A DNA stretch of 45,216 bases, from NCBI GenBank assembly GCA_902793285.1, contig CADBCV010000021.1, forward strand, positions 1-45,216, read 5' to 3'. Source of the stretch: Oscillospiraceae bacterium. Its GTDB lineage: Bacteria > Bacillota > Clostridia > Oscillospirales > Oscillospiraceae. Below, in pieces: positions 32,504 to 41,725 of the stretch (within the stretch, counting starts at the first letter, position 1; every line of letters starts with the position of its first letter). Under the pieces are notes generated by a model. That model had not been told where the DNA came from, did not search any database, and saw only the letters and a program-made list of their open reading frames with translations. The position numbers and the translations under genes were made by a program.

Positions 32504-32673
32504 ACTCCCTCAGTCAGCTTCGCTGACAGCTCCCTCGGGGAGGGAGCCTGTAAGGTAGAGACTCCCTCAGTCAGCTTCGCTGACAGCTCCCTCGGGGAGG
32601 GAGCCTGCAAGGTAGAGACTCCCTCAGTCAGCTTCGCTGACAGCTCCCTCGGGGAGGGAGCCTGTAAGGTACA
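32504..32673 (+). repeat. Three tandem 57-bp repeats
   Basis: Units start at 32504, 32561 and 32618 and are nearly identical (one internal change plus the tail). Each holds two hairpins, GTCAGC TTC GCTGAC and GCTCCCT CGGGG AGGGAGC. They sit in the 345-bp gap between the binding-protein terminator and the ATPase. The period is a multiple of three, so an ORF with 19-residue repeats runs through; it is not believed to be a gene. Confidence -1.
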
Positions 32674-32703
32674 GATTAAAATTTTAAATAGGGGGCGGTC
32701 ACT

Positions 32704-34245
32704 TTGGCAAAACAGTATGTGGACATGAATACGCCCGTCATCGAAATGCGCAACATTGTCAAGCGCTTCGGCGATTTTGTCGCAAATGACGGCATCAACC
32801 TCACCGTCCACAAAGGCGAAATCCACGCGATCCTGGGCGAAAACGGCGCGGGCAAATCGACGCTGATGAACCAGCTCTACGGTCTGCTCAAGCCCACCTC
32901 CGGCGACATTCTCGTCAACGGCAAGAAGATCGAGATGAACAACCCCCGTGACGCCATCGACGCCGGCATCGGCATGGTGCACCAGCACTTCATGCTGGTC
33001 CAGCCCTTCACCGTCACGGAGAACATCGTCCTCGGCACGGAGCCGCAGAAGGGCATCAAGCTCGACATGGCGACCGCGCGCAAAAACGTGGTGGAGATCT
33101 CCGAGCGCTACGGCCTGTCCATCGACCCGGACGCGAAGATCGAGGATATCTCCGTCGGGATGCAGCAGCGCGTCGAGATCCTCAAGGCCCTCTACCGCGG
33201 GGCGGACATCCTGATCCTGGACGAGCCGACCTCCTCCCTCACCCCGCAGGAGATCACCGAGCTCATCGCCATCATGCACAACCTCGTCAAGGACGGCAAG
33301 AGCATCATCATCATCACCCACAAGCTCAAGGAGATCAAGGAGTCCGCCGACTTCTGCACCATCATCCGCATGGGCAAGTACATCGACACCGTGGATGTGG
33401 AGAAGGTGGACGAGAACGACCTCGCCTCCATGATGGTGGGCCGCAAGGTCACCTTCAAGGTGGACAAGCCCGAGCAGAAGCCCGGCGATGTGGTGCTGGA
33501 TGTAAAGGATCTGCACTGTCTGGACTACCGCGGCATCGAGATCGTCAAGGGTCTCAACCTCCAGGTGCGGCGCGGTGAGATCGTCGGCATCGCGGGCATT
33601 GACGGCAACGGCCAGACGGAGCTTGTGGAGGTCATCACAGGTCTTCGGAAGGGCACGAAGGGCGAGGTTCTGGTGAACGGGACGGACGTGTTCAACAAGT
33701 CCCCCGCCTTCGGCTTCCAGCACGGCGTCTCCTCCATCCCCGCCGACCGACAGAAGCACGGCCTCGTGCTGGACTTCTCCATTGAGGACAACCTCATCCT
33801 CCAGAACTACGAGAAGCAGCCCTTCTCCAAAAAGAGCGTCCTCCAGCGCGAGCCCATCTTCGCCCACGCAAGCCAGTCCATCGAAAAGTACGACATCCGC
33901 CCCTCCGGCAGCGAGAAGCGCCCGGCGGGCACGCTCTCCGGCGGCAACCAGCAGAAGGTCATCATCGCCCGCGAGGTGCAGAACGACAAGGACCTGCTCA
34001 TTGCCGTGAACCCCACGCGCGGTCTCGACGTGGGCGCGATCGAGTATGTGCACAAGTACATCATCGACCAGCGCAACAAGGGCAAGGCCGTGCTGCTCGT
34101 GAGCTTTGAGCTCGACGAGATCATGAGTCTTTCGGACATTATCGACGTCATCTTTGACGGCCGCATCGTCGCCTCCATCCCCGGCGCGGAGGCCAACGAG
34201 AACGAGCTCGGTCTCATGATGGCGGGAGGAGGGAAAAAGGCATGA
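32704..34245 (+). CDS. Nucleoside ABC transporter ATP-binding protein (double ATPase)
   Basis: A 513-residue protein with two ABC domains, as in NupO/YufO and sugar importers of the RbsA type. Domain 1 has Walker A GENGAGKS (45-52), a divergent signature ISVGMQQR and Walker B ILILDEPTSSL. Domain 2 has the degenerate Walker A GIDGNGQTEL without the lysine, signature LSGGNQQK and NPTRGLD in place of a full Walker B. One active and one degenerate site is normal for this family. The start is TTG at 32704, with a GGGGGCGG site upstream; the ATG at 32725 lacks one. Its stop overlaps the first permease by ATGA. Confidence -1.
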   Translation: MAKQYVDMNTPVIEMRNIVKRFGDFVANDGINLTVHKGEIHAILGENGAGKSTLMNQLYGLLKPTSGDILVNGKKIEMNNPRDAIDAGIGMVHQHFMLVQPFTVTENIVLGTEPQKGIKLDMATARKNVVEISERYGLSIDPDAKIEDISVGMQQRVEILKALYRGADILILDEPTSSLTPQEITELIAIMHNLVKDGKSIIIITHKLKEIKESADFCTIIRMGKYIDTVDVEKVDENDLASMMVGRKVTFKVDKPEQKPGDVVLDVKDLHCLDYRGIEIVKGLNLQVRRGEIVGIAGIDGNGQTELVEVITGLRKGTKGEVLVNGTDVFNKSPAFGFQHGVSSIPADRQKHGLVLDFSIEDNLILQNYEKQPFSKKSVLQREPIFAHASQSIEKYDIRPSGSEKRPAGTLSGGNQQKVIIAREVQNDKDLLIAVNPTRGLDVGAIEYVHKYIIDQRNKGKAVLLVSFELDEIMSLSDIIDVIFDGRIVASIPGAEANENELGLMMAGGGKKA

Positions 34246-35351
34246 CAAAGAAAAAAGGCTTTCTCGACCTTATCTCGGAAAACCGCTTTATCCACATCCT
34301 GCTCTCGATCCTGCTGGGCTTTGTGGTTGGCGCGATTTTCCTTGCGGTCATGGGTCTGTCCGTGGGCGCGGCCTACGGGCGGCTCATCAACAGCGTGACG
34401 AGTCTCAAGGGCTTTTCCTATGTGGTGGTCTACGCGGTGCCCTATATCGTGGCCGGCCTCTCGGTGGCCTTCTCCTTTAAGACAGGCGTATTCAACATCG
34501 GCGCCGAGGGTCAGTTTGTGGTCGGCTCCATGGCGGCGGTCGTGACCAGCATCTTCGGCGCGTCCCTCCCCAAGCCCCTGCTCATCCCTCTGTGCTTCCT
34601 CGCCGCGATGGCGGCGGGCGCGATCTGGGGCGTGATCGTCGGCGTCCTCAAGACCAAGTGGGGCATCAACGAGGTGCTGAGCATGATCATGTTCAACTGG
34701 ATCGCCTTCTATCTCTCCAACTTCATCGCGGGCATCCCCGCCATCAAGAACGAGGGGACGGCCGAGGCAACCAAGAACATCGCTGACAACGCAAGTCTCC
34801 TCTTCTCCAAGGACTTTATCAAGAGCACGGGGCTCGCCCCCACGGCCAACTGGGGCTTTATCGCCGCCATCGTGGCGACCGTGCTGATCTGGTTCATCAT
34901 CGAGAAAACCACCCTCGGGTATGAGCTCAAGGCGGTCGGCTCCAACAAGTTTGCGGCCGAGTACGGCGGCATCAGCGTCAACCGCTCCATCCTCACGGCC
35001 CTCGCCATCTCCGGGGCGCTCGCAGGTCTCGCGGGCGCCCTGCAGGTCATGGGCATGGGCAAGCGCATCTCCATCTTCACAAGCCAGGAGGGCTTCGGTT
35101 TTGCGGGCATCGTGGTGGCCCTGATCGGCTGCTCCAACCCCTTCGGCGTACTGGCCGCGGGCATGTTCTACGGCGCGCTGATGTACGGCGGCAGCAAGCT
35201 GAACCTGGAGGGCGTGCCCACTCAGCTCATCAACGTCATCGTCGGCACGGTCGTCTTCTTCATCGCCATCTCCGTGATCTTTGCCAACCTCAAGCGCCTT
35301 AAGGGCAGGGCCGCCGTCAAAAAATCCGATGCGAAGGAGGAAAAGAAATGA
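34242..35351 (+). CDS. Nucleoside ABC transporter permease 1
   Basis: A 369-residue permease of the BPD-transport-2 family (NupP/YufP type), with about ten hydrophobic segments. The motif FNIGAEGQFVVGS is the hallmark of this family, and NEVLSMIMFNW and ALIGCSNPFGVLAAG follow. It ends in a lysine-rich cytoplasmic tail. Four-base ATGA overlaps join it to the ATPase before and the second permease after, so the three are one translational unit. Confidence -1.
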   Translation: MTKKKGFLDLISENRFIHILLSILLGFVVGAIFLAVMGLSVGAAYGRLINSVTSLKGFSYVVVYAVPYIVAGLSVAFSFKTGVFNIGAEGQFVVGSMAAVVTSIFGASLPKPLLIPLCFLAAMAAGAIWGVIVGVLKTKWGINEVLSMIMFNWIAFYLSNFIAGIPAIKNEGTAEATKNIADNASLLFSKDFIKSTGLAPTANWGFIAAIVATVLIWFIIEKTTLGYELKAVGSNKFAAEYGGISVNRSILTALAISGALAGLAGALQVMGMGKRISIFTSQEGFGFAGIVVALIGCSNPFGVLAAGMFYGALMYGGSKLNLEGVPTQLINVIVGTVVFFIAISVIFANLKRLKGRAAVKKSDAKEEKK

Positions 35352-36292
35352 CAAACTTTGTGAACAGCCTCGGCATCATTCTTTTTGCCACACTTGTCTA
35401 TTCCACCCCGCTGCTCTACGGCGCTCTCGGCTCCTGCTTCTCGGAGGTCTCGGGCGTGGTCAACATCGGCATCGAGGGCATGATGACCGCCGGCGCCTTC
35501 ACCGGCACGGTGGTCGCCTACTTCACCGGCAACCCCTGGATCGGCTTTCTCTGCGGCGGGCTTGCGGGCGCCTTCTTCGGGATGCTGCACGCCGTCGCCA
35601 CGGTGAATCTCGGCGCGGATCAGACCATCGCCGGCACCGCCATCAACATGCTCGGCCCCGGCATCGTCATTATGCTGGCGAAGGTGCTCTTCAATTCCAC
35701 CGACACGATCCCCCTCTCCGCCAGCCAGAAGATGCCCAAGCTCTTCGCCGGCACCTTCGATACCTCCACAGTGTTCGGGCGCTTCATGGACAACGTCTTC
35801 GCCACCTACGCCTCCACCTATCTCGTGTTCGTGGCGGTCTTGATTGTGTGGTTTGTGTTTTACAAGACCCGCTTCGGCCTGCGGCTTCGCGCCTGCGGCG
35901 AGCATCCCCAGGCCTGTGAGACGCTCGGCATCAACGTGATCGCCATGCGCTTTGCCTGCGTGTGCATCTCCGGTTTCCTGTCCGGTCTCGGCGGCGCGTG
36001 CGTGACCATGGCCCTGTCCACGCAGTTCAGACCCATCTCCATCGTCGGCCAGGGCTTTATCGCCATCGCGGCGGTCATCTTCGGCAAGTTCCGCCCCCAG
36101 GGCGCGCTGCTCGGCTGCCTGCTGTTCGGCTTCTGCTCCGGCCTCAAGGTCGTGCTGGGCGGCTCATCCGGCGTGAACATGCACCTCATCTCCATGATCC
36201 CCTATGTGGTCACGGTCATCGTGCTGGTGCTCTTCGTGGGCAAGTCCCGCGTCCCCGCCGCAAACGGCAAGCCCTACATCAAGGCCAAGTAA
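35348..36292 (+). CDS. Nucleoside ABC transporter permease 2
   Basis: A 314-residue partner permease (NupQ/YufQ type). It carries VVNIGIEGMMTAGAF in place of the first permease's motif, NLGADQTIAGTAINMLGPG, and GFIAIAAVIFGKFRPQGALL. The two permeases presumably form the heterodimeric channel. It is last in the importer operon. No convincing terminator follows; repeat DNA begins about 90 bp downstream. Confidence -1.
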   Translation: MTNFVNSLGIILFATLVYSTPLLYGALGSCFSEVSGVVNIGIEGMMTAGAFTGTVVAYFTGNPWIGFLCGGLAGAFFGMLHAVATVNLGADQTIAGTAINMLGPGIVIMLAKVLFNSTDTIPLSASQKMPKLFAGTFDTSTVFGRFMDNVFATYASTYLVFVAVLIVWFVFYKTRFGLRLRACGEHPQACETLGINVIAMRFACVCISGFLSGLGGACVTMALSTQFRPISIVGQGFIAIAAVIFGKFRPQGALLGCLLFGFCSGLKVVLGGSSGVNMHLISMIPYVVTVIVLVLFVGKSRVPAANGKPYIKAK

Positions 36293-36381
36293 GAGCTTTT
36301 CTCTGACCTTGTCTTCTTTCGCGTCAATCCTCTTTATGCTTATCGGCATTTTTCAGCAACGTGCCAAAGTTCTCAATCCGC

Positions 36382-36528
36382 AGGGGTCGATGGCCCAGGC
36401 CAGCTTCTCTTGCCCTTTCAGGGCAATTCACCTTCTCCCCAGATCGACCCGAATCATCGTTCTCTGTGCAGGCAACAAGGTTTCGGGCTGATGAGGGGGC
36501 ACGCCCTGCGGGTGCATCAGCCCCTACG
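36382..36528 (+). repeat. GTAGGGGTCGATGG-type element upstream of psuG
   Basis: Its first 72 bases are identical to 37684-37755, in the same orientation. It ends GGCTGATG...CATCAGCCCCTACGG. A smaller palindrome (GGGGCGTCGGGGACGCCGCCCC) follows at 36588-36616. Together they occupy most of the 381-bp gap before psuG. Confidence -1.
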
Positions 36529-36673
36529 GAGCTACCTGTGTACGTTTTCGCCTGAGACTTTCCCCGTTATGATACGCTGTTTCGCGCGGGGCGTCGGGGA
36601 CGCCGCCCCCTACGGAGATATCCAACTTTTTTCACAATCCCTTCGCGTCAAATTCTTTTTACAGGAGTACACC

Positions 36674-37585
<912 letters not shown>

Positions 37586-37599
37586 CAGGCGCATCCCGC

Positions 37600-37636
37600 A
37601 CAGGCAATGTCTTTCCGGCATTGCCTGTTTATTTTT
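37600..37636 (+). terminator. Intrinsic terminator of psuG
   Basis: A 10-bp stem (ACAGGCAATG / CATTGCCTGT), a nine-base loop and a T-rich tail, 14 bases after the stop. Confidence -1.
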
Positions 37637-37683
37637 TATGGGTATCGACTTTAACCAGCAAACTGTCGAAACGTACATCTCGT

Positions 37684-37815
37684 AGGGGTCGATGGCCCAG
37701 GCCAGCTTCTCTTGCCCTTTCAGGGCAATTCACCTTCTCCCCAGATCGACCCGAAACATTGGTACATTGTACATGCCATAAGGTTTCGGGCCGATGAGGG
37801 CATCGGCCCCTACGA
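37684..37815 (+). repeat. GTAGGGGTCGATGG-type element downstream of psuG
   Basis: Direct repeat of the element at 36382: the first 72 bases are identical, the centre differs, and the end (GGGCCGATGAGGGCATCGGCCCCTACG) is related. It lies in the 399-bp gap between psuG and the glycan genes. Confidence -1.
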
Positions 37816-37885
37816 AGCAGTTTTTACACTGTTAGTGTTGATCTTGTCTATATTGCTGAGTTAAGCCGATATCCATATTTTTTTG

Positions 37886-37914
37886 TTGAAAACTTCCTCT
37901 AAAGGATATATAAT
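37886..37914 (+). promoter_or_regulatory. Promoter of the glycan cassette
   Basis: TTGAAA (37886-37891), a 17-base spacer and TATAAT (37909-37914) in an AT-rich stretch, 71 bp before the glycosyltransferase start. Confidence -1.
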
Positions 37915-37984
37915 ATTATATTGGGTTTTTGTGAGAAGCAGGGGCTTCCGCGCATGCCCGATATGTTCTATCACGGAGGACGCC

Positions 37985-38959
37985 ATGGATAACGCAGTCA
38001 AGGTCTCTGTCCTGTGCACAGCCTACAACCACGAGGCCTATATCCGCCAGACGCTGGAGACGCTGACCTCGCAGGAGACTTCCTTCCCCTTTGAAATCCT
38101 CATCAACGACGACGCCTCCACCGACGGCACGGCGGAGATCATCCGGGAGTTTGAGGCGCGCTTCCCCGCGCTGATCCGCCCGTTCTACCAGAAGGAGAAC
38201 CTCTTCTCCCGGGATATCGACATCTACCAGGTGGTCTTCTACCCCAACGCGCGCGGGCGCTATGTCGCCTTCTGCGAGGGGGACGACTACTGGACCGACC
38301 CGACCAAGCTCCAGCGGCAGGCGGATTTCCTGGACGCGCACCCGGAGTACGCGGCCTGTGTGCACAACACGGTGCTGCGCTTCTGCGGCGGAGGTGAGAC
38401 GGAGCGCCCGCTTCTGCGGCGCGAAGGCGACGGGGACATCGTCACCGCCGACATCCTCCCCGGCATGAGCGGCGCGTACCACACAAGCTCCCTCATGGCA
38501 AAGCGCGAGATTCTCGCCGATCCGCCCGACTTCTATGAGGTCGCCTGCAAATACGGCTTCGGCGACTATCCGGACGCCCTCTGGCTCAGTCTGCACGGCC
38601 CCATCCGCTATCTCGACCGCTGCATGTCCGTCTACCGCATCAACTCGAATCCGGAGGCCTGGAGCTCGGGCGTGGACCGGCAGTACGGCAAGCTGCGGCA
38701 GTTCATCCGCGGCAAGATCGAGATGCTGCGCGCCTTCCGCCCCCACGCGCCGGAGACGCTGCTGCCGCTTGTGGATCGCACGATCCTCGAGCGTGAGTTT
38801 GAGCTCATGTATATCGAGGGGCGCGACCGCGAGCAGCGAAAGCCCCCCTATGACAGGCTCCTGCGCGAGATGCCGCTGCGCTACCGGGTGAATAATCTCA
38901 TCAAATCCGCCTTTCCCGGCGTGCAGCGCCTCTACCGGCGGCTGCGCGGCTATCAGTGA
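37985..38959 (+). CDS. Family 2 glycosyltransferase
   Basis: A 324-residue GT-A fold enzyme. The nucleotide-binding segment FEILINDDASTDGT (36-49) and the acidic metal site CEGDDYW (97-103) are typical of GT2 enzymes, which transfer a sugar from a UDP- or dTDP-sugar to a lipid-linked or surface acceptor. There is no membrane segment. The ATG at 37985 has CGGAGG seven bases upstream; the frame is open further up, through the promoter. It is first in the glycan cassette. Donor and acceptor cannot be told. Confidence -1.
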   Translation: MDNAVKVSVLCTAYNHEAYIRQTLETLTSQETSFPFEILINDDASTDGTAEIIREFEARFPALIRPFYQKENLFSRDIDIYQVVFYPNARGRYVAFCEGDDYWTDPTKLQRQADFLDAHPEYAACVHNTVLRFCGGGETERPLLRREGDGDIVTADILPGMSGAYHTSSLMAKREILADPPDFYEVACKYGFGDYPDALWLSLHGPIRYLDRCMSVYRINSNPEAWSSGVDRQYGKLRQFIRGKIEMLRAFRPHAPETLLPLVDRTILEREFELMYIEGRDREQRKPPYDRLLREMPLRYRVNNLIKSAFPGVQRLYRRLRGYQ

Positions 38960-38998
38960 GTCTCCTTTCATTCGATCACAACGGGAGTTTTTTCGCCC

Positions 38999-40450
38999 AT
39001 GGATAAAAAGCAATCGGTTCTCACCAATTTCATCTGGCGGCTTTTGGAGCGCGGCGGCACCTATGTGCTGAATTTTGCGGTGTCCCTTGTGCTCGCCCGC
39101 CTGCTCGAGCCCTCGCTCTACGGGAGCGTCGCCCTCGTGACCGCCATCACCACGATCCTCCAGGTCTTTGTGGACAGCGGCATGGCAAACTCCCTCATCC
39201 AGAAAAAGGACACGGACGATCTCGACTACTCCTCCGTCTTCTATTTCAATCTCGGCTTCTGCCTGCTTCTGTATCTCGGCCTCTTTGTCGCGGCGCCCCT
39301 CATCGGCAGGGCCTACCACGATCTCACCCTCATCCCGGTCATCCGGGTGCTGGGGCTCACGATCGTGGTGTCCGGCGTGAAGAACGTGCAGCAAGCCTAT
39401 GTCGCAAAGACCATGCAGTTTCGCCGCTTCTTCTTTGCGACCCTCGGTGGGACGGTGTTCTCCGCCGCGGTGGGCATCACGCTCGCCTATCTCGGCTACG
39501 GGGTATGGGCGCTGGTTTTCCAGCAGCTTCTGAACGTCACGGTCAACACCGCGATCCTCTGGCTCACGGTGGGCTGGAAGCCGAAGCGCATGTTCTCCTG
39601 GCAGCGGCTCGGCGCTCTGGTCTCCTACGGGTGGAAGCTCCTCGTGTCCCAGCTTCTGGACACCGCCTATCTAAAGCTCTACCAGTTCATCATCGGCCTG
39701 CGCTACTCGACGGCGGATCTCGCCTTCTATAACCGGGCCGAGCAGTTCCCGACGCTCATCATGGAGAACACCAACGCCTCGCTCGACAGCGTGCTGCTGC
39801 CGGTCCTCTCCTCCGAGCAGGACGACCGCTGCCGCGTGCGGGAGATGACGCGCCGCGCCATCCGCGTGAGCACCTATACCCTCATGCCGCTCATGGCGGG
39901 GCTTGCCGCCTGCAGTGAACCTCTGGTGCGCTTTCTCCTCACGGACAAGTGGCTCCCCTCCGTGCCGTATATGCAGCTATTCTGCCTGTACTTTGCCTTC
40001 TGGCCCATGCACACGGCGAACTTAAACGCCATCAAGGCCACCGGCCACAGCGGGATCTTCCTCTATCAGGAGATCCTCAAGAAGGTGCTGGAGACTTTGA
40101 TCCTCCTTGTCACCATGCGCTACGGCGTCATGGCGATCACGCTGGGGCTTCTCCTGTCCGGCTTCGTCTCGGTATTCATCAACGCCTGGCCGAACCGGAA
40201 GCTCCTCGGCTACAGCATCGTGCAGCAGTTTCGGGACGCCCTGCCCGCGATGCTCCTCTCGGCCGCGATGGGCCTTGCGATCCTGCCCGTGACAAGGACC
40301 GCGCTGCCGGACCTTGTAAAACTCCTCATCATGGTCCCGGCGGGCGCCGCGATCTATGTGGGCGGGTCCGTCCTCTTTAAGGTGGACAGCTTTCAATATA
40401 TCCTCAGCGCGGCGAAGAAGCTGCGGCTCCGTGGGAAGGAGAGTGCCTGA
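38999..40450 (+). CDS. Wzx-like polysaccharide flippase
   Basis: A 483-residue polytopic membrane protein (about 12-14 segments) of the MOP superfamily, polysaccharide-synthesis type. Such proteins move lipid-linked oligosaccharides across the membrane. The N-terminus (TNFIWRLLERGGTYVLNFAVSLVLARLL) and the cytoplasmic segment following YNRAEQFPTL fit the WzxC/TuaB branch, which is also used for teichuronic acid export. Its stop shares a base with the next start (TGATG), so it is coupled to the first ATP-grasp gene. The substrate is presumably the product of this cassette. Confidence -1.
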   Translation: MDKKQSVLTNFIWRLLERGGTYVLNFAVSLVLARLLEPSLYGSVALVTAITTILQVFVDSGMANSLIQKKDTDDLDYSSVFYFNLGFCLLLYLGLFVAAPLIGRAYHDLTLIPVIRVLGLTIVVSGVKNVQQAYVAKTMQFRRFFFATLGGTVFSAAVGITLAYLGYGVWALVFQQLLNVTVNTAILWLTVGWKPKRMFSWQRLGALVSYGWKLLVSQLLDTAYLKLYQFIIGLRYSTADLAFYNRAEQFPTLIMENTNASLDSVLLPVLSSEQDDRCRVREMTRRAIRVSTYTLMPLMAGLAACSEPLVRFLLTDKWLPSVPYMQLFCLYFAFWPMHTANLNAIKATGHSGIFLYQEILKKVLETLILLVTMRYGVMAITLGLLLSGFVSVFINAWPNRKLLGYSIVQQFRDALPAMLLSAAMGLAILPVTRTALPDLVKLLIMVPAGAAIYVGGSVLFKVDSFQYILSAAKKLRLRGKESA

Positions 40451-41658
40451 TGCAGGAAAAACAGAAAAAACTGCTGCTGCTCGGCGGGTCCAAGTTTCTG
40501 ATGCCCGTCATCCGGGAGGCCCACGCCCTGGGGCTTTATGTGATCACCTGCGACTACCTGCCGCAGAATCCCGCCCACCGCTGCAGCGACGAATACCGCA
40601 ACGTCAGCATCATTGAGAAGGACGCCGTTTTGGAGATGGCGCGGGAGCTTCGGATCGACGGGGTGATGAGCTTTGCCTGCGACCCCGGCGTCGTGACCGC
40701 GGCCTATGTGGCGGAGAAGCTGGGGCTGCCCTCCCCCGCGTCCTACGAGGCCGCCTGCGTTTTGCAGGACAAGGGCCGCTTCCGCACCTTTCTGCGCGAG
40801 AACGGCTTCACCGTGCCCTGGGCGCGGCGCTATACCGAGAAGGGCGCGGCCCTCCGCGATGCCGCCGCGTATACCTGGCCCTGCATCGTAAAGCCGGTGG
40901 ACTCCGCCGGCAGCAAGGGCGTGACGCGCGTGGACTCTGCCGAGGCGCTCTCCCCCGCCATCGACCGGGCCCTGGACTTCTCCCACGGCGGGGCCTTCAT
41001 CATTGAGCAGTTTATCGCCCAGCGGGGCTATTCCTCCGACACGGACTGCTTTGTCATCGACGGGCGCCTCGCCTACTGCTCCTTTGACGAGCAGCACTTT
41101 GACAGCAGTGCCGAAAATCCCTACACCCCCGCGGCCTACGCCTGGCCCTCCAGTATGCCGGCGGAGATCCAAGAGGAGCTGCGCCGCGAGCTCCAGCGGC
41201 TCATGACGCTCCTCGGCATCCGCACCGGCGTCTTCAACATTGAGACGCGGCAGGGCGTCGACGGGCGGGCCTACATCATGGAGTGTACCCCCCGCGGCGG
41301 CGGCAACCGCCTGAGCGAGGTGCTGGAGATGGCAAGCGGCGTAAAGCTCGTGCAGAACGCGGTGCGATGCTCCGTGGGCCTGCCCGTGGATGAAATGGCA
41401 GACCCCGTTTACACCGGCCACTGGGCGGAAATCATCCTGCACAGCGATACGGACGGCGCGTTTGCCGGTCTCTGGATCGACCCTGCGGTGCAGGGCGCTG
41501 TGCGGGAGACCGATCTCTGGGTAAACCCCGGCGACCCGGTGGAGCGTTTCAGCGGGGCGAACAAGGCCATCGGCACCCTGGTTTTGAACTTCCCCGACCG
41601 CGAGACGCTTGACCGCACCATGTCAAGCGACGGCTGGTACCGCGTCCTGACCGAATAG
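40450..41658 (+). CDS. ATP-grasp ligase 1
   Basis: A 402-residue ATP-grasp enzyme, a family that makes C-N or other acyl bonds through an acyl phosphate. The N-terminal fold (LLLLGGSKFLMPVIREAHALG) resembles the PurT/PurK and carbamoyl-phosphate synthase type. The ATP-binding segment is PCIVKPVDSAGSKGV. The metal and catalytic segment reads MECTPRGGGNRLSE, with the E-x-x-P-R form of PurK/PurT rather than E-x-N-x-R. A further ~90-residue domain follows. Being coupled to a flippase gene and close to a sugar aminotransferase, it may ligate an amino acid or other carboxylate to an amino sugar; that is inference. It is clearly a different subfamily from its neighbour. Confidence -1.
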   Translation: MQEKQKKLLLLGGSKFLMPVIREAHALGLYVITCDYLPQNPAHRCSDEYRNVSIIEKDAVLEMARELRIDGVMSFACDPGVVTAAYVAEKLGLPSPASYEAACVLQDKGRFRTFLRENGFTVPWARRYTEKGAALRDAAAYTWPCIVKPVDSAGSKGVTRVDSAEALSPAIDRALDFSHGGAFIIEQFIAQRGYSSDTDCFVIDGRLAYCSFDEQHFDSSAENPYTPAAYAWPSSMPAEIQEELRRELQRLMTLLGIRTGVFNIETRQGVDGRAYIMECTPRGGGNRLSEVLEMASGVKLVQNAVRCSVGLPVDEMADPVYTGHWAEIILHSDTDGAFAGLWIDPAVQGAVRETDLWVNPGDPVERFSGANKAIGTLVLNFPDRETLDRTMSSDGWYRVLTE

Positions 41659-41725
41659 AACTATTTATGGGTATTGGCTTCACGCAATCATTTTCATCAT
41701 CGTCAACACCAGAAAGGATCATTTT

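Noticed and set aside
32504-32673. Short CRISPR array
   Set aside because: Units are contiguous with no unique spacers, each unit is palindromic, and no cas genes are present.
32495-32728. ORF with three 19-residue repeats
   Set aside because: Produced by the 57-bp tandem DNA repeat whose period is divisible by three; hairpins, not codons, explain the conservation.
31327-34248. 973-codon minus-strand frame opposite the binding protein and ATPase genes
   Set aside because: Antisense shadow crossing two genes, a terminator and the repeat array; not a plausible protein.
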